64,000 bases of DNA from Megaustenia siamemsis (GCA_032433765.1 JAVIAB010000073.1:68367087-68431086), one strand, 5' to 3'; positions 42,531-53,592 are shown, numbered from the stretch's first letter. Translations and numbers: made by a program. Notes: a model not told the origin generated them from the sequence alone.

Positions 42531-44060
42531 ATTTTTAACTTATAAATAAATATGTGTATGTGGATGATGTTAGAAGTTAATGCTCGTAACTAAAAAAAGA
42601 TCAAGGATTTGCAAATCTGAGAGTTTTCGGTCACAATGTTCAAACTATCCACAAAATTTGTTATGTTTTAAGATACAACTTCTTCTAATGGCTTTGAATA
42701 TTTAACATACGAAGCATGTGCGTATTATCTTTATGGAAAGATACAAACAAATCAACTAAAGTATCATTCACAAACAGATGTGGTTATCAATAAATACGTT
42801 ATTAAAGATGCGGCTAGGCATGGCAATCGATTATAATAACAGCCTCTTGTGTAGTTGTAACTTGTTTGCATGTACTTAAGCTGTAGCACAACCAGGGCCG
42901 ACTCAAGGTACAGGCAACTCGGGCACTTGTCTGGGGCACGCCATCTGCTAGAGGGCGCCATCAAGACATCAACAATTTTTAGTTTTTTCCTTGTGAAAAT
43001 GTTTATAATTATACTTGAAAGGGGCGCCGAGGTTCAGCTTACCAAGGGCACCAGCAACCATAGAGCCGTCACTGAGCACAATGTAGGCAGCGAATTTTGT
43101 CATAGATGCGACTTAGAGAATCTGGGATGGTCATATAGAAGTACCTTGTTGCATTCTTTCCCACAGCGTACTTCCTTAATTTTTCGTTCATTCTGTGTTT
43201 GTGTGTCACGTCATCTCTTCGGCGTCTGTAGTAACATCACTTCACCTAGTAGGCTTTTTCTTGCAAACGTTTCCAAGGAAGTGACGTCAATATTGAACCT
43301 TGAGATACTTTCAGACACCTTGGAATAATGTATGAGACGTTTCTTCAGCCCATACACCAATCTCTTGCGCTTGCTGCCAACAAATAATTTACACGCTATA
43401 ATATTATCAGCCCGGGTCGGACTACACAAAGAAGAGACAGCAGTTAAAACGCTTAACAGGTAATAGTGATTACAGCTAGTCAACAATTAATTCGAGAGAT
43501 TTGTGAATAGTAACCTCGGTATTCATACTCATACACATTTCGTCCCAAAAGGCTGTTTTTATTATTTTTTTTTTTACAAATAAAACTACGATTATATAGT
43601 ATGAATGTGAACACATTGTTCACTCAAAGAGATAATTTTAATTTGATTCATCCGTTCCAGTACATCGACGACGATTTATTTAAAGCTTTATGAACAGTAT
43701 TGAATGCATAAAATCGAACATAAAAACTAGAAAAAAAAAACACACGCACACACACACAGGAAATACGGAAAATGAAAATGTACTTGTCCTTTACTTAAAA
43801 CATCGACTGTTGCTGAAACGCAAAGTTTAGCCATGTGTGATACCAGAGAGCTAACTTGTGGACGCTGGAAATCCACACAGTCCATGGGAAATTTAAAGCT
43901 TTTGACGTTAAATGTCACCAGAGAGTGTCAAACATAAAATTGAGAGAGTACATTTCAAACGGAACTACTAAGAAACGAGTCTAAACAATAATACGTGTCG
44001 AGATTTATATAATAAGAAGGCTTTGGACTTGCATCGGTTATGTGTTGAAATTAATCGCGT
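42531..44060. other. No recognisable gene
   Basis: A 152-codon + frame (42870-43328) begins in gccgactcaaggtacaggca, ...ggggcgccg-type sequence that looks like a dispersed repeat. No domain, not accepted as a gene. The rest is AT-rich DNA, with a short CA run at 43741-43760. Confidence 0.4.
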
Positions 44061-44064
44061 CAGG

Positions 44065-44178
44065 TATTCACATGGAAACCATCTGGTAAAAGAAAACAAG
44101 GCAGACCTACAGAAAAGCTGCGGAAAACAATTACTATAGAAGGCTCAATCATGGGACTAAGAAAGAAGTGAGACCTAC
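44065..44178 (+). mobile_element. Retroelement C-terminal remnant and left copy of a 40-bp duplication
   Basis: 44070-44138 reads WKPSGKRKQGRPTEKLRKTI, a typical GKRK.GRP-type C-terminal tail of a non-LTR ORF. 44139-44178 (gaaggctcaatcatgggact, then aagaaagaagtgagacctac) is repeated at 44625-44664. Confidence 0.65.
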
Positions 44179-44624
44179 ATCATCATCATCAAGTACCGGG
44201 CCTGCTGGCGTAGGTGATCATGTCTCTCCACAAATTTCGATCTCGACAGTTATTTATCATTTCTGTTTTTGACCTTCTGTCAAGCCATTCTCTTAAACTG
44301 TCTGGTATGTTTTTCTCTTTGCTTCCCTCTATCTCTTCATCCCTCAATTTTTCCAGTTGTTACAATATATTCAAGTTGTTACAATATATTCCAGTTGTTA
44401 TAATATATTCCAGTTGTTACAATATATCCCAGTTGTTACAATATATCCCAGTTGTTACAATATATTCCAGTTGTTACAATATATTCCAGTTGTTACAATA
44501 TATTCCAGTTGTTACAATATATTCCAGTTGTTACAATATATTCCAGTTGTTACAATATATTCCAGTTGTTACAGTATATTCCAGTTGTTCTCTTCTCATT
44601 ACATGGCCAACAAATGATGATAAA
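44179..44624 (-). mobile_element. R1b 3' fragment flanked by a 40-bp target-site duplication
   Basis: Starts with a catcatcatcatc tail and the R1b 3' terminus (agtaccgggcctgctggcgt) in reverse, and ends at aacaaatgatgataaa, the 5' truncation point. The host sequence on each side (44139-44178 and 44625-44664) is a 40-bp direct repeat with two mismatches, the signature of target-primed insertion. An internal segment has expanded into a 19-bp array. Confidence 0.85.
44356..44590. repeat. 19-bp array born inside the R1b coding sequence
   Basis: About 12 copies of ttgttacaatatattccag. In intact R1b copies this segment occurs once, encoding part of the LEYIVTTG motif, and is bounded by ccagttgtt on both sides (e.g. 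15427-15453), a natural slippage seed. Confidence 0.95.
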
Positions 44625-44664
44625 GAAGGCCCAACCATGGGACTAAGAAAGAAGTGAGACCTAC

Positions 44665-44805
44665 TACAAGAACTAGCAGCAAATCGTTGATTGTGGAAAG
44701 CTATGATTTCCTTCCCCATGTGCCGAGTCCAGCCCGAGGGGGTTTACTTGATGACATCACTCAAGAGGGGAAGGGATGTTGTCGCTTGAAAGGGGAAGTC
44801 ACCTA
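44665..44805. other. No recognisable feature
   Basis: Short spacer between two retroelement pieces. Confidence 0.4.
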
Positions 44806-45405
44806 CTATTGTCTCCAATTTACCTGTTGTTTCTTCAGGTATTCGATGGCTGGTTCAATTTCGAGTTTCTTCCTCAGGTCGGTGTTTCTTACTCTGTCCC
44901 TTAAGCTGGTTCCTGTCATTCTTCTGACACATTTCATTTCGGTGGTCGTTATCTTTCTTATTGTTCTAGAGTCCAGCGTCCAATTATGGCACTGATAGCC
45001 CAAAGTTGGTAGAAAAATTGATTTGTATATTGCCCTTTTTGCTTCCGTAGTTATTGCTTTGTTTTTCAATAGTGCTGATACTTGGCCTATAACTTGGCAT
45101 GCTTTGTTACACCTTATATCTATCTCGGTCTCTTGGTTATTGTCTTGTGTTAACGTGCTACCCAGATATTTAAAATTGTCTACTTGCTTCAGAGTTGTAT
45201 TATCTATTATGATGTTCAGTTTTTCTTTCTTTCTCGCTATTGCCATTACTTGGATTTTGTTTATGTTGATCTTCATGTTGTATTGTTTGCAAGTGTTGTT
45301 TAGCCTGTTGATATGTTCTTGCAGGTCCTCAGTTGTTTCATGTATCAGAACTTGGTCGTCTGCAAATAGTATTTCATTTATTTCTTCCTCTCTTTTGTGA
45401 TAATT
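44806..45405 (-). mobile_element. Non-LTR retrotransposon N2, 3' fragment with long open frame
   Basis: The minus strand is open from about 45405 to 44806: INEILFADDQVLIHETTEDL (catalytic FADD), NINKIQVMAIARKKEK, LKQVDNFKYLGSTLTQDNNQ, LPTLGYQCHNWTLDSRTIRK and MKCVRRMTGTSLRDRVRN. The frame continues upstream to 45546 only through unrelated sequence beyond an A18 run, so the true element boundary is near 45410. The polymerase N-terminal half is missing. Confidence 0.85.
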
Positions 45406-45410
45406 GGGCA

Positions 45411-45800
45411 AATTAAAAAAAAAAAAAAAAAAACAATGAAAGTTTTGCTGTGGCTTTATTTTGAGGGTAGAGACATAAAGAAGCTCGGCATCGCAGCCAG
45501 AAAAGTCCCTCTGCAGGGACACAGACAATAAACATAAAAAAAACAACTATTGAGTTAAATGTAGCAGTACGTATATACATTTTACTCTCTATCTTTGGTG
45601 ACGTTTGGTTTGAGAGTTATAGTATGTCTTGTGACGTCAAAAGCATACATAACTCAGCAGCTGTCAGTTGTCGAAAATACGATACATCAAGTAAAATGTG
45701 CATGTAATTATAAAACAGTATCACGTGTTGCAGTAATGGACATCAATCCTAATGGTTGAACTTTGTGGACTTGACGCCTATCTACATTAAATATAAGTTG
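45411..45800. other. No recognisable gene
   Basis: Starts with an A18 run. A small palindrome (gtccctctgcagggac) lies at 45506-45521. Nothing else supported. Confidence 0.35.
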
Positions 45801-45804
45801 GTGG

Positions 45805-46120
45805 GGGGGGGGGGGCTGTTATCGAAGCAAGACGCCGGTCTCGAGACAGAGAGGTTGTAGGTTCAAGTCCTAGCTGCACCAGTTGGGATTGTTTTTCTCC
45901 GGTAACCACCCCTGGTCTCAGCAGCGAGGCTCGTCTTGAAATGTCAATTACTCATGGACGGAATAAAAAATATTAGTACCTCCTCTGCCTGTGCGGCGAG
46001 AGACCCCTCTGCACACGACTGTCAGAAAAAAATGGATGAACACTGACAGCTCAATTCCTAGTCTCTAGGGACTTCACCAGAAGTGTAAGTTGGCAAACGC
46101 AAAAAAATAAATAAATAAAA
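45805..46120 (+). mobile_element. Possible SINE-D (tRNA-like head)
   Basis: A G-run is followed by ttatcgaagcaagacgccgg and a B-box-like aggttcaagtcc within 60 bp, reading gctgcacca. The body ends in tggcaaacgcaaaaaaataa, similar to the GCAAACAAA tails at 13550 and 14180. It lacks a full cloverleaf, so it is not a tRNA gene. Confidence 0.4.
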
Positions 46121-46584
46121 TTGAGAACAGTTGCCTAATAGTTGTTTGTGCTTTTTTCCTTGCACGGCCCAGTTTTTGACATTATTGTTAGTTATGTGTG
46201 TTTGAATACGAGTAACTTCTGTAATAGAAGAGTTATAGCTGTAATATATAAGTATATTATAATGGAGTCAATACTTAACAATTCTCACAATAAATTCTCA
46301 TGTAAAAAAGCATAAAGTAAACGTGCATTCATGAAGAACAAAAATAAAACCATAAACAAGAGATTGAAAATGTCATCCTAGGGTGAAGCAACAAGTATGA
46401 AACATAAATTAATGAAACAAGACTATATTATTTAGCTATCTATGAATCTATAGTCGCGGTAAGGTAATATTTGGTTAATTTCTTGGTGGGGAACAAAATT
46501 AACAAAAATAGTGGATCCAACTGTTGGTGAACGCAAATAACTGATTCTGCAGGCTACACTGATGTTACTTTGTTTTTAAAAACA
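46121..46584. other. No recognisable feature
   Basis: AT-rich; a weak repeat-tail match (ctgttggtgaacgcaaataa) at 46520-46540. Confidence 0.35.
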
Positions 46585-47330
46585 GCTCACAGAGAAATAT
46601 GTAGAGTTAGTAGCATCATTTGTAGACCAGGAAAAGGCGTTCAACATGGCAGACAGGAAACGACAATGGCAGACATTAAAAAAGCAACGAGTAAACAACC
46701 ACCTTTGGAGAGAGAGAGAGAGCGTGTGTGTGAGTGAGTGAGTGAGTGAGTGAGTGAGTGAGTGAGTGAGTGAGTGAGTGAGTGAGTGAGTGAGTGAGTG
46801 AGTGAGTGAGTGAGTGAGTGGGTAGGTGAGTAGATGGATGTGTGAACGAGCGACCAAGTGAGTGAGCGAATGACTGAGCGAACGAGTGAGCGATCACATA
46901 CCAAAACAGCCAATGCAATGTACGAACATTTAAACTTTGCTCTTAGAAGTTCTTTACCAACAGATCAGGAGTACACAAGGATGTAAGTCTCGTCTCTGCT
47001 ATTCATCACAGAGATAGGGCATACAAAACAACTCACGCAAACGAAAATGAAAAGCATAAATTGCTCATCATAGATGATCAAGCACAAATAGCAATAGCAA
47101 GAAATAACACCTCAAAGAACCCTTGGTAGATATGAACAAAATCTCCAAAGATCTCAAAATGAAAGTGAGCACAGACTAAAAAGAAGTCATGGTCACAGCG
47201 AATAAGGAACAGGAATCGCGAATCTTCTTCGAAAGCAATACGATAGAGCAAACGTCTTCGAGTGCTTATGAAGTCTCACATCCTCTGTAATGTAACCAAA
47301 GATATTGACAAAGGATATTGCAAGATAAAG
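46585..47330 (+). mobile_element. Degenerate retrotransposon N2 split by (GTGA)n
   Basis: YVELVASFVDQEKAFNMADR, then KRQWQTLKKQRV (46590-46700), is a decayed FVDF.KAFD.V reverse-transcriptase motif. After a (GTGA)n block, remnants such as LLIIDDQAQIAIARNN (47060-47110) correspond to the FADDQ region. No intact frame. Confidence 0.65.
46722..46822. repeat. (GTGA)n microsatellite
   Basis: About 25 gtga units. The minus-strand Thr-His-Ser-Leu frames are artefacts. Confidence 0.97.
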
Positions 47331-47689
47331 CAAGTGACTGGACAATTAGCTCCAGTATAATAGAACATGAAATGATGAGGATAATTAATTCAACTCAGAC
47401 TCGATCTAAACTGTTTAATGGGGGAGGGGGGGGGGGAAGGGGGACACAATTTAACATGAATACGTGCTTTATTAGAGAAATGAGGCTGGAAATACATCGA
47501 TCCTGTCCTCAAATTGGACAAAAGAAAGCTATTTCGCCAGTCCTTCGTGTAGACACTGGGTGGCAAAAGAAAACAAGGAAGATTAAGATAAATTCTAATT
47601 AATAGAGAGGGCTCAACCATATAAATAGATATGATTCAACTATGATTTTAGTTCTACGTTAACGCAAGAAAAATATGGAAAATACTTGA
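47331..47689. mobile_element. Unidentified DNA with a retroelement C-terminal remnant
   Basis: A G-run lies at 47419-47445. gtggcaaaagaaaacaagga with surrounding codons resembles the GGKRKQGR tail seen at 44070-44130. No intact gene. Confidence 0.4.
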
Positions 47690-48130
47690 AGGATACTGCG
47701 TGTGAGGACAACTACTAGATAACATAATAACACTTGACTAGAAGAGTTCAAGTGCAGTTAGAACATCATAAGGAATGTCAGATTGGCTCTACGTCACTTC
47801 AGGCGTAAGACAGGGCTGTGTCCTGTCGCCCTTGCTATGCATAACCCACAAGGGTAAGATCACTAAAGAGAAACTATTATATATCTAGGACGAAGATCCA
47901 ATGATCATCAATGAGATACTTTTTGCAGACGACCAATGCCTAATATATGTCCACAACTAGTCAGCTTGCCCATAAATTTTTATTACTCTGAACCAAAAGG
48001 AAAAAGGTAGACATAGAAGACGATGGATTCATAAAATAGCAACTATCACGATGAACACTACATGTCAGACATCATAGAGATCCCTGGACGCTGAATGTCA
48101 ACAGAAGCAAGAAAAAGTAACTAGTAGGTC
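47690..48130 (+). mobile_element. Degenerate retrotransposon N2 fragment
   Basis: SDWLYVTSGVRQGCVLSPLL (47775-47835) is a well-preserved reverse-transcriptase motif, followed by MIINEILFADDQCLIY (47898-47948) and an RRRRWIHKI-like C-terminal remnant near 48015. The interior is shortened. Confidence 0.75.
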
Positions 48131-48171
48131 AAGCATTTAGATACAAAGCCTACACTAAATGAAGAACCAGT

Positions 48172-48189
48172 CTCTCTCTTTAGTATCTC

Positions 48190-48223
<34 letters not shown>

Positions 48224-49040
48224 GTATCTCTGTTTCTCTCTTTCTCTCTCTCTTTAGTATCTCTGTTTCTCTCTCTCTCTCTCTCTTTAGTATATATATA
48301 TATATATCTTCCATTCTCATTTTTGTTTCAAACTATGCTCTCTCTCTCTCTCTCTCCCATTCTCATTTTTGTTTCAAACTATGCGCGCGCTCTCTCTCTC
48401 TCTCCCATTCTCATTTTTGTTTCAAACTATGCGCTCTCTCTCTCTCTCTCTCTCTCTCCCATTCTCATTTTTGTTTCAAACTATGTGCTCTCTCTCTCTA
48501 TCTCTCCCATTCTCATTTTTGTTTCAAACTATGTGCTCTCTCTCTCTCTCTCATTCTCATTTTTGTTTCAAACTATGTGCTCTCTCTCCCATTCTCATTT
48601 TTGTTTCAAACTATGTGCTCTCTCTCTCCCATTCTCATTTTTGTTTCAAACTATGTGCTCTCTCTCTCTCTCTCTCTCTCCCATTCTCATTTTTGTTTCA
48701 AACTATGTGCTCTCTCTCTCTCTCTCATTCTCATTTTTGTTTCAAACTATGTGCTCTCTCTCTCTCTCTCTCCCATTCTCATTTTTGTTTCAAACTATGT
48801 GCTCTCTCTCTCTTCCATTCTCATTTTTGTTTCAAACTATGTGCTCTCTCTCTCTCTCTCTTCCATTCTCATTTTTGTTTCAAACTATGTGCTCTCTCTC
48901 TCTCATTCTCATTTTTGTTTCAAACTATGTGCTCTCTCTCTCTTTTCTCTCTCTCTCTCTCTCTCTCTTCCATTCTCATTTTTGTTTCAAACTATGTGCT
49001 CTCTCTCTCCCATTCTCATTTTTGTTTCAAACTATGTGCT
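48172..49040. repeat. CT-rich minisatellite with variable-length units, about 17 copies
   Basis: Each unit is a (CT)n run of variable length plus ccattctcatttttgtttca and aactatgtg(c). The invariant 29-bp part is almost identical among copies, while the CT run varies from about 10 to over 30 bp. Long + frames here (up to 271 codons) are artefacts. 48180-48300 is a related CT/ttagtatctctgtt block. Confidence 0.95.
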
Positions 49041-49049
49041 CTCTTTGTT

Positions 49050-49165
49050 TGTCAGCGTATTCTAGAATATCGACAGAATTGATACGATGTACTGTAAATC
49101 GAAGATTGTGGAAGGACATGGTCGCCTACGAAAACTAGTATGGAACATGATGATGATGATTATAT
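49050..49165 (+). mobile_element. R1a 3' terminus with (GAT)n tail
   Basis: Plus-strand terminal codons STELIRCTVNRRLWKDMVAY match the C-terminus of R1a (TTELIRCTVDRRLWRNMITY at 5310-5380 on the minus strand). A catgatgatgatgat tail follows. Confidence 0.8.
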
Positions 49166-49197
49166 CTTCTCTATTCATCCTCTTTCTGTATCGTCTT

Positions 49198-49198
<1 letters not shown>

Positions 49199-49238
<40 letters not shown>
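49199..49238. repeat. (CT)n microsatellite
   Basis: About 40 bp of pure CT just before the large 34-bp array. Confidence 0.95.
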
Positions 49239-49239
<1 letters not shown>

Positions 49240-49249
49240 GTGTATCACC

Positions 49250-51010
49250 TTTTTTGAATGTTAATTCTCTCACTGAAATATCACCTCTATTTAGTGTAAA
49301 CTTTATCAGAAATATCACCTCTATTTAGTGTAAACTTTATCAGAAATATCACCTCTCTTTAGTGCAACAGCTATCAGAAATATCACCTCTCTTTAGTATA
49401 ACCTCTCTTAAAAATATCATCTCTCTTTAGTGTAACCTCTCTTAAAAATATCACCTCTCTTTAGTATAACCTCTCTTAAAAATAGCACCTCTCTATAGTG
49501 CAACTGCTATCAGAAATATCACCTCTCTTTAATGTAACCTCTCTTAAAAATATCACCTCTCTTTAGTGCAACAGCTATCAGAAATATCACCTCTCTTTAG
49601 TATAACCTATCTTAAAAATATCATCTCTCTTTAGTGTAACCTCTCTTAAAAATATCACCTCTCTTTAGTATAACCTCTCTTAAAAATAGCACCTCTCTAT
49701 AGTGTAACTGCAATCATAAATATCACCTCTCTTTAGTGTAACAGCTATCAGAAATATCACCTCTCTTTAGTGTAACAGCTATCAGAAATATCACCTATCT
49801 TTAGTGTAACCTCTCTTTAAAATATCACCTTTCTTTAGTGTAACTGCTATCAGAAATATCACCTCTCTTTAGTGTAACCTCTATCAGAAATATCATCTCT
49901 CTTTAATGTAACCTCTCTTAAAAATATCACCTTTCTTTAGAGTAACAGCTATCAAAAATATCACATCTCTTTAATGTAACCTCTATCTGAAATATCATCT
50001 CTCTTTAATGTAACCTCTCTTAAAAATATCACCTCTCTTTAGTGTAACAGCTATCAGAAATATCACCTCTCTTTAGTGTAACCTCTCTTTAAAATATCAT
50101 CTCTCTTTAGTGTAACAGCTATCAGAAATATCACCTCTCTTTAGTGTAACCTCTATCAGAAATATCATCTCTATTTAGTGTAACCTCTCTTAAAAATAGC
50201 ACCATTCTTTAGTGTAACTGCTATCAGAAATATCACCTCTCTTTAGTGTAACCTCTCTTTAAAATATCATCTCTCTTTAGTGTAACAGCTATCAGAAATA
50301 TCACCTCTCTTTAGTGTAACCTCTATCAGAAATATCATCTCTATTTAGTGTAACCTCTCTTAAAAATAGCACCATTCTTTAGTGTAACTGCTATCAGAAA
50401 TATCACCTCTCTTTAATGTAACCTCTCTTAAAAATATCACCTCTCTTTAGTGTAACAGCTATCAGAAATATCACCTCTCTTTAGTGTAACCTCTCTTTAA
50501 AATATCATCTCTCTTTAGTGTAACCTCTCTTAAAAATATGACATCTCTTTAGTATAATCTCTCTTAAAAATATCACCTCTCTTTAGTGTAACAGCTATCA
50601 GAAATATCACCTCTCTTTAATGTAACCTCTATCAGAAATATCATCTCTCTTTAATGTAACCTCTCTTAAAAATATCACCTTTCTTTAGTGTAACAGCTAT
50701 CAGAAATATCACCTCTCTTTAATGTAACCTCTATCAGAAATATCATCTCTCTTTAATGTAACCTCTCTTAAAAATATCACCTTTCTTAAGTGTAACTGCT
50801 ATCAGAAATATCACCTCTCTTTAATGCAACCTCTCTTAAAAACATCACCTCTCTTTAGTGTAACAGCTATCTGTAACCTCTATCTGAAATATCATCTCTC
50901 TTTAATGTAACCTCTCTTAAAAATATCACCTTTCTTTAGTGTAACAGCTATCAGAAATATCACCTCTCTTTAGTGTAACCTCTGTCAGAAATGTCACCTC
51001 TCTTTAAGGT
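49250..51010. repeat. 34-bp minisatellite, about 52 units, two alternating types
   Basis: Type 1: cctctcttaaaaatatcacc plus tctctttagtgtaa. Type 2: cagctatcagaaatatcacc plus tctctttagtgtaa. The types are interspersed, and blocks of several units recur in the same order (e.g. 50040-50190 and 50220-50370), showing higher-order duplication. Confidence 0.95.
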
Positions 51011-51039
51011 AACAACTCTTAGAAATATCACCTCTCTAT

Positions 51040-51160
51040 AATGTAACATCACTTTAATGTCATCTCTCTCTTTAAAGTCACCTCTCACTTTAATGTTACC
51101 TTTCTGTAATGTCACCTCTCACTTTAATGTTACCTTTCTGTAATGTCACCTCTCTTTATC
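51040..51160. repeat. Array edge: ctttaatgttacctttctg repeats
   Basis: Diverged continuation of the neighbouring array with ctctcactttaatgttacct repeated at 51084 and 51116. Confidence 0.85.
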
Positions 51161-51424
51161 GTAATAAAGGAATACCAACCATTCCTAAACAGGAAGCATG
51201 CAAAGAGGACAAGCTGGTCGCCTCTACTAGTTGCAACCGATTTAATAACACCATGGGTTTGTGTGTGATTGTGTGTGGGAGTGTTAACATGCGTGTATGT
51301 TTGTGTGTCTGTTATTGAATGTGCACTGTGAAGCCAATATTGAGCATCTTCTCCCAGGAATTTGCATGAGTTGCAAAGGTAACTCTATACACCGATCATG
51401 CTTAATCTGTAAGCTTTGGAAATA
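51161..51424. other. Spacer between arrays, no recognisable gene
   Basis: TG-rich stretch at 51258-51312, otherwise nothing. Confidence 0.4.
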
Positions 51425-51745
51425 AATGTGAGAGTCGCAAACTGTAAGAATCAAACTGGGAAAATACGCCGCGAAAATTGTAAGAGCAACATTGAAAACG
51501 GATATAGAACAAATTGTAAGAGACACATTGAACACGGATATAGCACAGATTGTAAGAGTCAAACTGGGAAAATATATCGCGAAAATTGTAAGAGTCACAT
51601 TAAACACGGATATAGCACACAGTGTAAGAGTTACATTGAACACGGTTATAGAACAGATTGTAAGAGTTACATTGAAAACGGATATAGAACAAATTGTAAA
51701 AGACACATTGAACACGATATATCACAAATGGTAAGATTCACATTG
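51425..51745. repeat. 36-bp minisatellite encoding a 12-residue repeat
   Basis: About nine copies of a unit like attgtaagagtcacattgaa plus aacggatatagaacaa. The 51492-51734 + frame reads TDIEQIVRVTLN-type repeats without a stop, and a second + frame and a minus frame are open too. No sign that any is a gene. A related single unit (gtaagagtgacattggaaac) occurs at 52694. Confidence 0.9.
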
Positions 51746-51879
51746 AAAATGGATGTCACTCATGTCAAAGTTACCCAAAACAGGCAGCAAAATGGAACAG
51801 TCTCGCCACCATGTGGCCTTACAGAGAAACCAAAACAATCAAACACAAATTTCACTCGGAGCAGGGAAGAAGTTTTGAA

Positions 51880-52165
51880 AGCAGCGACTACTGTGACTAA
51901 TGACAGAGATTCCAGCAGACCATCTTCCGCTTGAGAACCGGTCACTGCAGACTACTAAGTCATCTCTACCGTCACAAAATGTCCCACACCAACGAATGCC
52001 CACGAGGAACTGGTATCCAGGACCCAGAGCATATCCTCCAACGGTGCCCAGCCCACAAGGAACCGTGGTGCCAAACATGGCCAGCGGGTGCTGAACTAAG
52101 GGGAAGCCATCACGACCTGGGGAGAACTGTCAGCTTCATCATGGAAACGGAACTGCAGATCTGAC
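51880..52165 (+). mobile_element. I-like retroelement C-terminal fragment
   Basis: LRTGHCRLLSHLYRHKMSHT, GIQDPEHILQRCPAHKEPW and a short tail ending in ETELQI-stop at 52161. This matches the end of RNase H-type retroelement polyproteins (FRLRTGH..L..H......C.CG....EH.LQ.CP). The minus-strand fragment at 59950-60430 is a related family. Confidence 0.75.
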
Positions 52166-52800
52166 CTCAAGAACCAAAGATCATATGGAAGACCTCTTCT
52201 ACCAGGACGGGGTGGGGACAACAGGTGGGATTTTTGCACCAATTAAAAAACGCCCCATATTCCAACGACGGGACAGGTCATGCGAGTAAAAGCCGCATTC
52301 AAAGCTCTATCCACGACGAACACCTCGGAAAACAAACACAGTGTATGAATCCCGCCACAGGTCCTAGCTAACTTTAACATCGAAGTATCATAGTTTCCTC
52401 GTGGCTGTATCGTCCCTTGGTCTCTGTGTGCACAGACTCGATGTCTAGCCCTCGCGGATATCGGCGAAAAACAAGAGGCACCATGTGGACTCGCGCTCGT
52501 GAAGGGGGAACCTTTGACAGCTAAAAGTCTACAAGAGAACGCCAAAATTACCTGCACAAATAGTTAAGCAAATCTAGCCATGTCGATGACGGATGTACCG
52601 GGCCTAAAAGCGCAAATATCGCTGCTTTGTCGTAAACTAGCGACACGAAGCATTTACGCCACTTTACGGATGAATGCTAGAAAGAAGAGAAGAGTAAGAG
52701 TGACATTGGAAACATACCTGCATAGGGAATCATTAACCAGCAAAATACACTGTATTTGGTGTATGCCGGCAGTAAAGGAATCGAGGTATTAAATGGATAT
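52166..52800. other. GC-richer unidentified segment
   Basis: 52240-52560 has near-even base composition and a 104-codon minus-strand frame without recognisable domains. Possibly the untranslated end or host of the I-like fragment just before it. Confidence 0.3.
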
Positions 52801-52814
52801 GGCATTTATTCGTG

Positions 52815-52985
52815 CGCACGCACACGTGTATATTGTATACATACGTACATACATACAGCTTGTATTTATGCATACACACATAAAGGACTTACTTATACAC
52901 ATTTAATTCATACATTGCCACATTCATTCATGAAAACGTACATACAAACTTTACATTACATTGATATAACACAAACACACACATG
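52815..52985. repeat. Degenerate CATA/CA-rich simple sequence
   Basis: atacatacgtacatacatac-type sequence merging into cacaaacacacacatg. Confidence 0.85.
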
Positions 52986-53352
52986 ACCCTGGACATGCGG
53001 GAGTACCGGGAAATGAAAGAGCGAACAGGAGATAGCTAGCCATGCTGTCATTGAAGATGGTCAAACAGTGGACCGGACGGGCATTATCAATGCCCTCCGG
53101 GATGTGGGAAGGGCACAGGACTTCGACAACCATGAGTCCATGTAACTCCTTCTTATGAAAGAGATGGGAGTTAAGATGGGCACAACCAGAAACGAGAAAC
53201 TTAGTGGGCGTGTAAGAGGACTAATCAACCACCACAGAACTGGAGTCGTCAGTCGCTGGACCCTGCGAGACTTTCTGAGGAGGGAATCTTAGCACCTACG
53301 GACATGTTCGGAGTGCAATGATGATGACCTGCAAATAACTCAATAACTCAAA
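52983..53352 (+). mobile_element. I-like retroelement: RNase H end and 3' terminus
   Basis: PGHAGVPGNERAN at 52986-53025 is the C-terminal motif of ribonuclease H (H.G..GNE.AD). It is followed by MKEMGVKMGTTRNEKLSGRV and RTGVVSRWTLRDFLRR (53158-53285), then the shared terminus ggagtgcaatgatgatgacc ...caaataactcaataactcaa. Frameshifts separate the blocks. Confidence 0.8.
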
Positions 53353-53424
53353 CACACACTTTCACAAAAGTATGTCAAGTAATATAGCTGTTATTTCATA
53401 TCCAGTCAGTGGAGACAATCAGTC

Positions 53425-53592
53425 ATAATTTTTGCCAACTAATTTGACAATAAGCTATCTATTATGTTATCTCATTGTTGTCTGCGATCTCTCTTTCCCT
53501 GTATTTTACCAGTTGCAACCAAGTATGCCAACTTTCCTCTTCTCATGATGTGCTTGAAAAATATTGATTGTCTCTTTCTGATGTTTTTAAGA
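53425..53592 (-). mobile_element. Non-LTR retrotransposon R1a fragment
   Basis: Reverse-oriented piece (tgcgatctctctttccctgt, then tctcatgatgtgcttgaaaa) corresponding to 5440-5550. It ends directly in the CT/ATCC microsatellite. Confidence 0.7.

Noticed and set aside
42870..43328. 152-codon plus-strand gene
   Set aside because: No domain, no splice or promoter context, begins in what looks like dispersed repeat sequence.
45406..45546. N-terminal extension of the N2 frame
   Set aside because: Crosses an A18 run into sequence without similarity to other N2 copies, so it is a chance extension past the truncation point.
45411..45560. Small structured RNA (palindrome gtccctctgcagggac)
   Set aside because: Stem is only 6 bp, with no promoter or conserved family signature.
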